DNA of 6,082 bases from NCBI GenBank assembly GCA_001770785.1, contig MERZ01000180.1, forward strand, positions 10,423-16,504, in the 5' to 3' direction. Both the position numbers and the translations under genes were made by a program. The notes under the pieces were generated by a model. The model was not told the origin of the DNA, searched no databases, and was given only the letters and a program-made list of their open reading frames with translations. This DNA is from Burkholderiales bacterium RIFCSPHIGHO2_12_FULL_61_11 (GTDB lineage: Bacteria; Pseudomonadota; Gammaproteobacteria; Burkholderiales; Burkholderiaceae_C). Below are positions 1 through 4,542 of this stretch, piece by piece. Positions within the stretch are counted from its first letter, which is position 1, and every line of letters begins with the position of its first letter.

Positions 1-56
1 CGCAAGCCGGCCAGCAAAGCGCCGTGGACCTGATCTTTACCCTGTCTTACGACTGA
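1..56 (+). CDS. C-terminal end of an unidentified protein (5' truncated)
   Basis: An open frame enters from the left edge (first full codon at position 3) and ends at the TGA at 54-56. It would encode QAGQQSAVDLIFTLSYD. The other two forward frames look less like a protein end: one stops at 31-33. The 17 residues alternate hydrophobic and polar in the manner of a beta-strand ending at the C-terminus, but they are too few to assign a family. Orientation is the same as the following tRNA-Arg, 74 nt downstream. It could also be chance open sequence. Extending the contig leftwards would settle it. Confidence 0.4.
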   Translation, partial: QAGQQSAVDLIFTLSYD

Positions 57-96
57 AACTGCTTCGGCCAACCCGTGCCAGCGCCCAGCCAGCGCA

Positions 97-102
97 TACA
101 AT
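97..102 (+). promoter_or_regulatory. Possible -10 box for tRNA-Arg
   Basis: TACAAT matches five of six positions of the sigma-70 -10 consensus and would start transcription about 20 nt before the tRNA. No convincing -35 hexamer is seen 16-18 nt upstream. This is a weak call made mainly on position. Confidence 0.25.
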
Positions 103-130
103 TCCAGTTCTTCGCAACTTGCCAGGAAGT

Positions 131-205
131 GCCGCCATAGTTCAACGGATAGAACGAGTGCCTCCTAAGCGCTAGATACAGGTTCGATTCCTGTTGGTGG
201 CACCA
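131..205 (+). tRNA. tRNA-Arg (anticodon CCU)
   Basis: A complete cloverleaf folds by eye. The acceptor stem GCCGCCA pairs with TGGTGGC, with one G-T wobble. The anticodon stem AGTGC pairs with GCGCT around the loop CTCCTAA, which gives anticodon CCT and reads AGG codons. The T arm is ACAGG-TTCGATT-CCTGT. The discriminator base is A (202) and CCA is encoded at 203-205. Minor arginine tRNA genes are common integration targets for tyrosine-recombinase elements, and the disturbed DNA downstream (repeats, a broken hsdM) fits that use here. The identity is clear; the role as an attachment site is inference. Confidence 0.97.
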
Positions 206-236
206 TTTGATCAAATCAGATGATGTCAGAACCTCT

Positions 237-272
237 AAAAACCCGCATGCTTACTGGCATGGCGGGTTTTTT
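237..272 (+). terminator. Rho-independent terminator after tRNA-Arg
   Basis: AAAACCCGC (238-246) pairs with GCGGGTTTT (262-270). The stem continues with ATGC (247-250) and GCAT (257-260) across a single bulged G (261), with a 6-nt loop. A run of six T (267-272) follows the GC part. It lies 31 nt after the tRNA CCA end and would end the tRNA transcript. Confidence 0.85.
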
Positions 273-304
273 GTTGCCTCACACGGTTTCACGGGCTAAC
301 ATGA

Positions 305-342
305 GATACCGTTAAAAAGACGGTATTTGTGACGGTATCCGC
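305..342 (+). repeat. 12-bp tandem repeats (GACGGTAT type), cluster 1
   Basis: Two copies of a 12-bp unit lie head to tail: GACGGTATTTGT (319-330) and GACGGTATCCGC (331-342). An inverted partner, GATACCGT (305-312), matches ACGGTATC (332-339), so the cluster can also fold. The same unit recurs at 714-737. The spacing of about one helical turn is typical of protein-binding iterons. Similar GACGGTAT arrays, as I recall, occur between a tRNA target and the integrase gene of some genomic islands, but that link is from memory and unproven here. Confidence 0.5.
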
Positions 343-703
343 CGAGAAACAATCGCACAAACAAAGCTCTTCGCTCGCTTGGACATGATGTCAGACTTTT
401 TTCGTCAAATTAGGGCGTGACTTTCCAAAGTGCCACACCTCCCGCTCCCGCTGCCGGTATCCGACGGAGCGGCTGATTGCCAATTACTGACTGCCAGCGG
501 AACTGGCCGACCCTTCTGCGTTCACCCGTGAATTGAATTTTTTGCTTGGCGGTAGCGGGTGGAAAAGTTTGGGTGATTGCATCAGCAGCCCAACAGGTTC
601 CACTTCAAATGACGCCAACCGACAAGATGCCGTCGTGCGTGCGCGAGGGCACACCGTGGCACCATCAATCAAGACGTGTCAAAAGCCCCACAAAGGGAGA
701 CAC
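343..703. other. Non-coding or decayed DNA, no recognisable gene
   Basis: Short open frames exist on both strands (for example 484-672 minus, and 533-715 and 546-761 plus), but none has a credible Shine-Dalgarno site, a family-like protein or consistent codon use, and they overlap one another. The stretch holds one copy each of two short direct repeats: ATGATGTCAGA at 385-395 (also 220-230) and TTTGGGTGATTGC at 568-580 (also 881-893). I read it as a remnant of an integrated element or as degraded intergenic DNA. Confidence 0.5.
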
Positions 704-741
704 TTTGAAAAATGACGGTACTTTTGACGGTACTTTTCAAA
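704..741 (+). repeat. 12-bp tandem repeats (GACGGTAC type), cluster 2
   Basis: GACGGTACTTTT occurs twice in perfect tandem (714-725 and 726-737). The pair is bracketed by the inverted arms TTTGAAAA (704-711) and TTTTCAAA (734-741). The unit matches cluster 1 (319-342) in its GACGGTA core and 12-bp period. Read as protein it gives DGTFDGTF, but the frame is short and I do not take it as coding. A binding site for an integrase or other element-encoded protein is the likeliest explanation. Confidence 0.5.
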
Positions 742-791
742 ACATCATTCAGAGAATCTAGAATCCATGCGGGTTATAGCCTGAATTGTGG

Positions 792-802
792 TTCCTGTTG
801 GT
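792..802 (+). other. Possible att remnant: 11-bp copy of tRNA-Arg 3' sequence
   Basis: TTCCTGTTGGT is identical to positions 188-198 of tRNA-Arg (T-arm 3' side into the acceptor stem) and has the same orientation. An exact 11-mer shared with a tRNA 3' half within about 600 bp is not expected often by chance. It brackets the segment containing both iteron clusters. True att duplications usually run through to the tRNA 3' end, and this copy does not, so it is either a decayed att site or coincidence. Confidence 0.3.
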
Positions 803-808
803 CAATAA

Positions 809-860
809 GCTGCTATTTTGATAGCTGCTTTCGCCCTATTTATAAGGGATATAAGCCTAA
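809..860 (+). repeat. Dispersed intergenic repeat, Comamonadaceae type (copy 1)
   Basis: The stretch has the pattern TTTTGATAGCTGCT, then CGCCCTATTTATAAGGG, then AAGCCTAAA. I recognise this from memory as a short intergenic repeat scattered through many Comamonadaceae genomes (core form ATAGCTGCTAGCGC ... ATAAGGGCT..GGCC). A second, diverged copy lies at 5665-5724 in front of proB. No coding role is seen. Confidence 0.5.
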
Positions 861-979
861 ATGACTATACAAGCGGGAGATTTGGGTGATTGCGGCACTC
901 AGGCCTGCCAAGTTCTGGCTGATTCTGCCATGCGGTTGAGGCCGGTTTGCCTTGCGTCTTGCACCAGAAAAATCAGCCC

Positions 980-1320
980 ATGTTCGAACAAACCTTCAAG
1001 AATATCGACGACATCCTGCAAAAGGATGCAGGCGGCACCAGCGAACTGGACTACACCGAGCAATCCTCCTGGCTGCCGTTCCTGAAGTACCTGGACGCCC
1101 TGGAAGCCGACAAGGGCCTGGAAGCCGAGCTGGTGGGCAAGACCTGCAGCTTCATCATCGACAAGCCCTATCGCTGGGAGTCCTGGGCCACGCCCAAGGG
1201 GCCAGACGGCAAGCTCGATCACAACGCCGCCCTCATCGGCGACGATCTGCGTGACTTTGTCAACGGCAAGCTGTCTCCTACCTGCACGGCTTCAAGTAGC
1301 GCGCCAGTGGGCCGCAGACG
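980..1320 (+). pseudogene. hsdM: Truncated, frameshifted N-terminus of type I restriction-modification methyltransferase HsdM
   Basis: From ATG 980 the frame encodes about 98 residues that strongly resemble the N-terminal helical domain of HsdM, the DNA-adenine methyltransferase subunit of type I restriction-modification systems. Recognisable blocks are MFEQTFKNIDDIL, SELDYTEQSSW, FLKYLDALEADKGLEAEL, FIIDKPYRWESWA and GDDLRDFVNGKL. After residue 98 the family sequence FPYLHGFKQRASGP continues only after a 1-nt deletion near 1274-1278: YLHGFK is read from 1279 in another frame. The glutamine codon of HGFKQRA is now TAG (1297-1299). Similarity ends near 1320, so the SAM-binding motif and catalytic NPPF region are absent, as are hsdS and hsdR. 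An open frame in the original phase runs on to 1342. No Shine-Dalgarno site precedes 980. The fragment cannot make a methyltransferase and is a relic, probably of an island inserted at tRNA-Arg. Confidence 0.9.
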
Positions 1321-1352
1321 GTCCCGATTTCCCCGGCAATGACCTCTGCTCA

Positions 1353-1368
1353 GGAATTACAAAATTCC
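1353..1368. promoter_or_regulatory. Inverted repeat upstream of the CBS-domain gene
   Basis: GGAATT (1353-1358) and AATTCC (1363-1368) form a perfect 6-bp palindrome with a 4-nt centre, 41 nt before the GTG start of the CBS-domain gene. It may be an operator. The overlapping TTACAA (1357-1362) and TAAAAC (1380-1385), 17 nt apart, are a poor sigma-70 pair. Function is unproven. Confidence 0.25.
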
Positions 1369-1409
1369 GCTACCATTTCTAAAACTCAATTTACTTCAAA
1401 GTCAAAAAC

Positions 1410-2009
1410 GTGAGCGAAAATATGCCTTATCAGCCCCTCCCAAAAACCCCCATTTCTCCAATGGGTTGTCACCTGCTAGAGGCTTTCAATCCGCCCGCAG
1501 TGACCGTCGATTCTGCCGCTATTCTTGTAATGACCGATCTGTCACAAGTGCCTTCCGCCACAATCATCGCCGAAGCGACACTGGATGAAGCGAACCAGTC
1601 CATGCTGGTGCGCGGCGTGCGGTTGCTATTGGTGGTCGGGGAGAGTAACAACATTGATGGCGTGGTCACTTCAGTCGATATCCTCGGGGAAAAGCCCGTG
1701 CTGGTCGCCCAAAAGCGTCAATCCAGGCGCGGCGACCTGCGCATTGCCGATGTCATGGTGCCTGTCGACAAGATGGAGGCTCTGGGTATCGAGGACGTGA
1801 AGAAAGCTTGTGTTGGAAACATTGTGGCCACCTTGAAATCGGATGGCAGGGCTCATGCAATAGTGGTTGGCCAGGAACAAGATGGCAAGCAGTCCTTGCT
1901 GGGGATATTTTCGGCCTCCCAAATCGCGCATCAGTTAGGAGTGCAATTCCACACCCATGAAATGGCGAGAACCTTCGCTGAAATAGAAGCCGTCATCGCG
2001 GGCGTCTGA
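1410..2009 (+). CDS. CBS-domain pair protein
   Basis: The 199-residue soluble protein has no signal peptide or membrane segment. It appears to be a stand-alone Bateman module. CBS repeat 1 spans about residues 33-98, with the typical strand-turn-strand RLLLVVGESNNIDGVVTSVDIL at 71-92 in two parts (RLLLVV, then IDGVVTSVDIL). CBS repeat 2 spans about 112-178 (IADVMVPVD ... HAIVVG ... LLGIFSASQIAHQLG). Such pairs bind adenine nucleotides or related ligands and usually regulate a partner; no partner or effector domain is fused here, so the specific role is unknown. The start is GTG 1410 or ATG 1422 (residue 5); neither has a good Shine-Dalgarno sequence. The gene stands alone between the hsdM relic and a terminator, in the opposite orientation to ispB. 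It may be cargo of the decayed element or an older resident gene. The CBS assignment is firm, the function open. Confidence 0.85.
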   Translation: MSENMPYQPLPKTPISPMGCHLLEAFNPPAVTVDSAAILVMTDLSQVPSATIIAEATLDEANQSMLVRGVRLLLVVGESNNIDGVVTSVDILGEKPVLVAQKRQSRRGDLRIADVMVPVDKMEALGIEDVKKACVGNIVATLKSDGRAHAIVVGQEQDGKQSLLGIFSASQIAHQLGVQFHTHEMARTFAEIEAVIAGV

Positions 2010-2128
2010 TACTCCTTCAAATCCCGCCTCACAGCCATTGGACTTGGAAATGACGGCCACCGAATTCCCCAAGAAAATTACTGAAAAAAACCCGTCTAGG
2101 CAATCAAAAACTTTAAGGGCGTGGCATT

Positions 2129-2157
2129 AAAAACGCGTTATAGATGACGCGTTTTTT
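2129..2157 (+). terminator. Terminator after the CBS-domain gene, probably bidirectional
   Basis: AAAAACGCGT (2129-2138) pairs with ACGCGTTTTT (2147-2156) in a 10-bp stem with an 8-nt loop, followed by one more T. GGCA (2123-2126) and TGCC (2157-2160) extend the symmetry. Because A and T tracts flank the GC core on both sides, it could stop transcripts from the CBS gene on the plus strand and from ispB-tRNA-Pro on the minus strand. Confidence 0.8.
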
Positions 2158-2234
2158 GCCACTGTGCTGGCTTGGCTCACCCCCCCAAAAAGAGCGGGGC
2201 GGGCATGCTTGTCAGCGCAGCCAGGCGCAGGCAA

Positions 2235-2271
2235 ACGAATCTGGACGCACCAAAATTTGGAACAGATTCGT
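2235..2271. repeat. Nested inverted repeat downstream of tRNA-Pro
   Basis: ACGAATCTG (2235-2243) and CAGATTCGT (2263-2271) are perfect 9-bp inverted arms. Within the 19-nt spacer CCAAA (2250-2254) and TTTGG (2256-2260) form a second palindrome. On the minus strand it lies about 64 nt beyond the tRNA-Pro 3' end. It lacks a strong T run, so a processing or transcript-end structure, or a protein site, are all possible. The rest of 2161-2334 holds nothing I recognise apart from a 6-bp stem GATTTC/GAAATC (2317-2334) abutting the tRNA. Confidence 0.4.
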
Positions 2272-2334
2272 CTTGTTTTCGCCAGTGCTGGCTGTTCCGA
2301 ATCAAGCTAAACCATTGATTTCATTGAAGAAATC

Positions 2335-2411
2335 TGGTCGGGGTGAGAGGATTCGAACCTCCGGCCTCTACGTCCCGAACGTAGCGCTCTACCTGGCTAA
2401 GCTACACCCCG
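2335..2411 (-). tRNA. tRNA-Pro (anticodon CGG)
   Basis: On the minus strand the sequence folds as a 77-nt tRNA. The acceptor CGGGGTG pairs with CACCCCG. The anticodon stem CTACG/CGTAG surrounds the loop TTCGGGA (anticodon CGG at 2375-2377, reading CCG). The T arm is GGAGG-TTCGAAT-CCTCT. The discriminator base is A and CCA is encoded (complement of 2335-2337). The 5' end is 14 nt after the ispB stop codon on the same strand with no terminator between, so the tRNA is probably cut out of the ispB transcript. Confidence 0.97.
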
Positions 2412-2425
2412 CCTTGACAAACCAG

Positions 2426-3409
2426 TCAGAATCGCCTTTCCAGCAATTCAGAGGCCAATTGTCTCAAGGCATTACTGTAACGGTTTTTCGGCAGCCCTTG
2501 CAAAGCGTTCAGCGCGCGCTGCGCCTCCGCGGCGGCCGCATCCCGCGTTGCCTGCAAGGCGCCCGTTTTTTGAACGATCGAAATAATTTGCGCCATCTGG
2601 TTCGTTCCACCGGTCTCAATGGCTTGCTGGATGGTGGCGCGCTCCAGTTCCGTGCCACGCTGCATCGCAATAATGAGTGGCAGTGTCGCCTTGCCTTCGC
2701 GCAGGTCGTCGCCCAGGTTCTTACCCATTGCCGAGACATCGCCGTCATAGTCCAGCACATCATCTATGACCTGAAATGCGGTGCCCAGCGCTTGCCCATA
2801 GTCTGCGCAGCTTTGCTCAATCGTGGCGGAGGACTGCGCCAGCAAGGCGGCCAGACGGGCACTGGCTTCGAACAGTTTGGCCGTCTTGGAGCGGATCACC
2901 CGAAGATAGCCTTGCTCGGACAGTGTCGCATCATGCATGTTCATGAGTTGCAGCACTTCCCCTTCGGCGATCACATTGGTGGCTTCCGCCAGCGTTTGCA
3001 TGATGCGCATATCGCCCGCGTCCACCATCATCTGGAAAGCACGGGAGTACAGAAAATCGCCCACCAGCACGCTTGCAGGGTTGCCAAAAGCCTCATTGGC
3101 GGTGGCGCGGCCACGGCGCAGCGTGGACTCATCCACCACGTCGTCATGCAGCAAGGTGGCGGTATGAATGAACTCCACCACGGCCGCCAGGTTGTAGCGC
3201 TGAGCGCCACGGTAGCCCAGCGCGCCACACATTAAAAGCAACAGCACGGGCCGAAGACGTTTGCCGCCAGCGGCAACGATGTATCGCGATACCTGGCTGA
3301 CCAACGGCACCTCGGACTTGAGGCGCTGCTCGATCACCGCGTCCATTTCGTGCATGTCGTCGGCAATCAGGGCCAGAGCCGCAGCGGTACTTGATGAATT
3401 GGCAGACAA
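2426..3409 (-). CDS. ispB: Octaprenyl (polyprenyl) diphosphate synthase
   Basis: This all-trans prenyl transferase adds isopentenyl diphosphate units to farnesyl diphosphate to build the C40-type side chain of ubiquinone and menaquinone; it acts in the cytosol. The 327 residues match the usual IspB length (E. coli 323). Visible motifs are GGKRLRP (48-54), the first aspartate-rich motif LLHDDVVDE with DDVVD at 89-93, RRG (98-100), FGNPASVLVGDF (108-119), the SKTAKLFE block (174-181), the second aspartate-rich motif QVIDDVLDYDGD with DDVLD at 216-220, and GKNLGDDLREGKATLP (229-244). Chain length (C40 or other) cannot be read from sequence with certainty. The start is TTG at 3409, chosen because it gives full family length. 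The only Shine-Dalgarno-like sequence is a weak GGAT about 7 nt before it, and the first ATG (residue 19) would remove part of the N-terminal helix. A MITE-like insertion lies just upstream, and tRNA-Pro follows 14 nt after the stop. Confidence 0.96.
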   Translation of the reverse strand: MSANSSSTAAALALIADDMHEMDAVIEQRLKSEVPLVSQVSRYIVAAGGKRLRPVLLLLMCGALGYRGAQRYNLAAVVEFIHTATLLHDDVVDESTLRRGRATANEAFGNPASVLVGDFLYSRAFQMMVDAGDMRIMQTLAEATNVIAEGEVLQLMNMHDATLSEQGYLRVIRSKTAKLFEASARLAALLAQSSATIEQSCADYGQALGTAFQVIDDVLDYDGDVSAMGKNLGDDLREGKATLPLIIAMQRGTELERATIQQAIETGGTNQMAQIISIVQKTGALQATRDAAAAEAQRALNALQGLPKNRYSNALRQLASELLERRF

Positions 3410-3438
3410 AAGGATATCCAGACGTTAAGTTTGGGCAG

Positions 3439-3444
3439 ATTATC
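3439..3444 (-). promoter_or_regulatory. Possible ispB -10 box created at the MITE junction
   Basis: Read on the minus strand the hexamer is GATAAT, five of six to consensus. It would give a 5' leader of about 23 nt before the TTG start. Its first G is the last base of the MITE and ATAAT is the target duplication. The other junction carries CATAAT (3687-3682 on the minus strand). No -35 match is seen at 16-18 nt upstream. Confidence 0.3.
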
Positions 3445-3686
3445 CTGGAAACGGCAGTTGGACACGCCCGAGGGTGCTGGGATTGGCGAGCCAGACAAGG
3501 CGCGACAAGCCATCGGGCTACTGCCCGCAAGGCTGCGACCCGCAACGCCGTATGGCGCGGCAAGCGCAGTGCCATCGGGCGCGTAGCGCTCTCACCAAAA
3601 AGGTGAGCGTGATCGAAGGCAAAAAAGCCGGGTTTCATGCGGTTTGCAAAAGTAATCAAGCGGTCAACTGCCGTTTCCAGGATTAT
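3439..3686. mobile_element. MITE-like element: 238 bp, 17-bp terminal inverted repeats, ATTAT target duplication
   Basis: The left end CCTGGAAACGGCAGTTG (3444-3460) is the exact reverse complement of the right end (3665-3681). Immediately outside both ends is ATTAT (3439-3443 and 3682-3686), as expected for a 5-bp target-site duplication. The interior has no transposase-sized gene; it holds GC-rich hairpins (CGGGC-tact-GCCCG at 3514-3527, CGCC-gtat-GGCG at 3546-3557, CTCACC-aaaaa-GGTGAG at 3591-3607) and the direct repeat GCCATCGGGC (3509-3518, 3571-3580). I recall closely similar sequences between genes in Polaromonas and Rhodoferax, but copy number and the mobilising transposase cannot be checked here. 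Short frames inside (3391-3606, 3474-3734) are not credible genes. Confidence 0.8.
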
Positions 3687-3786
3687 GGAAAGCCAGCCGC
3701 CAGGCATCAGGCTGCGGCCAGTGTGTTGGCATAAGGAACCTAAAAGTCTGCCCCAAGCCAAGGAGCAGCCACGTTTGAACCCGGCG

Positions 3787-3795
3787 TGTTAGAAT
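3787..3795 (+). promoter_or_regulatory. Extended -10 promoter of rplU-rpmA
   Basis: TGTTAGAAT fits the extended -10 form TGnTATAAT with one mismatch. No -35 box stands at the right distance (TTGAAC at 3775-3780 is only 9 nt away), as is usual for extended -10 promoters. Transcription would begin near 3802, leaving a leader of about 45 nt before rplU. Confidence 0.6.
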
Positions 3796-3802
3796 CACTG
3801 GC

Positions 3803-3824
3803 TCTGTGGAAATACGTCCGCAGA
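3803..3824 (+). promoter_or_regulatory. Hairpin in the rplU mRNA leader
   Basis: TCTGTGGA (3803-3810) pairs with TCCGCAGA (3817-3824), 8 bp with one wobble and a 6-nt loop, at the very 5' end of the predicted transcript. Ribosomal-protein operons are often controlled by a protein of the operon binding the leader, so this may be an L21 or L27 control site, or simply a 5' stabilising stem. Confidence 0.35.
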
Positions 3825-3845
3825 ACTCAATTTACGAGGTCTTAA

Positions 3846-4157
3846 ATGTACGCGGTCATAAAAACCGGTGGCAAACAATACAAGGTTGCTACTGGAGAAA
3901 AAATTAAAGTAGAACAGATTGCTGCGGACGTAGGCCAAGAGATCGTTATTGACCAGGTATTGGCTGTCGGAGAAGGCAGCGCAATCAAGGTTGGTACGCC
4001 CTTGGTGTCCGGCGCAACTGTTACAGTCACAATTGTGGCTCACGGCAGGCACGACAAAGTGACCATTTTCAAAATGCGTCGTCGCAAGCATTATCAGAAA
4101 CGCCAGGGTCACCGGCAAAACTTCACTGAACTGCAAATCGGCGCCATCGTCGGTTAA
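3846..4157 (+). CDS. rplU: 50S ribosomal protein L21
   Basis: L21 is a primary-binding protein of the large ribosomal subunit that contacts 23S rRNA. The 103 residues equal the E. coli length. Diagnostic features are the start [14 protein letters not shown], the beta-barrel body with [19 protein letters not shown], and the basic C-terminal loop [17 protein letters not shown] that inserts into rRNA. The start ATG 3846 has GAGG at 3836-3839, 6 nt upstream. It is first in the rplU-rpmA unit, with rpmA 27 nt downstream and a shared extended -10 promoter. Nothing is abnormal in the protein. Confidence 0.98.
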   Translation: MYAVIKTGGKQYKVATGEKIKVEQIAADVGQEIVIDQVLAVGEGSAIKVGTPLVSGATVTVTIVAHGRHDKVTIFKMRRRKHYQKRQGHRQNFTELQIGAIVG

Positions 4158-4184
4158 GCAGAAAAGTACCAGGAGTAATGAAAA

Positions 4185-4442
4185 ATGGCACATAAAAAAG
4201 GCGGCGGCTCGACGCACAATGGGCGCGATTCAAAGCCCAAAATGTTGGGCGTCAAGAAATTTGGCGGCGAAGTGATCAACGCAGGCAGCATCATCGTGCG
4301 CCAGCGCGGCACCAAGTTTCACCCAGGCGTCAATGTCGGCATCGGCAAGGATCACACCCTGTTTGCACTGACTGACGGCGCGGTTTCCTTCTGCATCAAG
4401 GGCGCACTGAACAAGCACACCGTCAATGTGACTCCAGCGTAA
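4185..4442 (+). CDS. rpmA: 50S ribosomal protein L27
   Basis: L27 sits near the peptidyl-transferase centre, where its flexible N-terminus helps stabilise tRNA substrates. The 85 residues show the standard [10 protein letters not shown] start without the Firmicutes-type cleavable leader, followed by [33 protein letters not shown] and [10 protein letters not shown] good Shine-Dalgarno sequence AGGAG lies at 4171-4175, 9 nt before ATG 4185. An out-of-frame ATG at 4179 is ignored. It follows rplU by 27 nt on the same strand, and a strong terminator closes the pair 22 nt after the stop. Confidence 0.98.
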   Translation: MAHKKGGGSTHNGRDSKPKMLGVKKFGGEVINAGSIIVRQRGTKFHPGVNVGIGKDHTLFALTDGAVSFCIKGALNKHTVNVTPA

Positions 4443-4464
4443 GCTGATCACTTCGACGACATCG

Positions 4465-4490
4465 AAGCCCCGACCTGTCGGGGCTTTTTT
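4465..4490 (+). terminator. Rho-independent terminator after rpmA
   Basis: AAGCCCCGA (4465-4473) pairs with TCGGGGCTT (4478-4486) in a 9-bp stem with loop CCTG, running into six T (4485-4490). It separates rplU-rpmA from obgE, so obgE depends on read-through or on its own promoter between 4491 and 4542. Confidence 0.9.
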
Positions 4491-4542
4491 GTTTGTAAAC
4501 TGACCCCAAGTACATCGCTCCCACACTCGCACCCATCCCATC

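Noticed and set aside
533..761. Overlapping short plus-strand ORFs ending in the GACGGTA repeats
   Set aside because: The two frames overlap each other, have no credible start signals and no family-like sequence; the repeats explain the DGTFDGTF end.
861..1254. Short ORFs overlapping the hsdM relic in other frames
   Set aside because: Only the frame from 980 gives HsdM-like protein; the rest are arginine- or alanine-rich shadows.
2050..2130. 26-codon ORF starting ATG 2050 (MTATEFPKK...)
   Set aside because: Lysine-rich and preceded by a weak TTGGA, but its stop falls inside the terminator stem and there is no support beyond being open.
2144..3235. Long plus-strand open frame (363 codons)
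   Set aside because: It runs through tRNA-Pro and antisense to ispB, which is an unmistakable family member. The frame is a shadow of GC-rich codon use.
3444..3681. CRISPR array or small-RNA gene in the ispB-rplU gap
   Set aside because: There is no regular repeat-spacer pattern, and inverted ends with a target duplication fit an insertion element better.
3144..3761. Minus-strand open frame of 205 codons across the MITE and the start of ispB
   Set aside because: It overlaps ispB in another frame, crosses the insertion and shows no recognisable domain or ribosome-binding site.
3775..3795. TTGAAC as -35 paired with TAGAAT as -10 for rplU
   Set aside because: The spacer is only 9 nt, far short of 16-18; the extended -10 reading is better.
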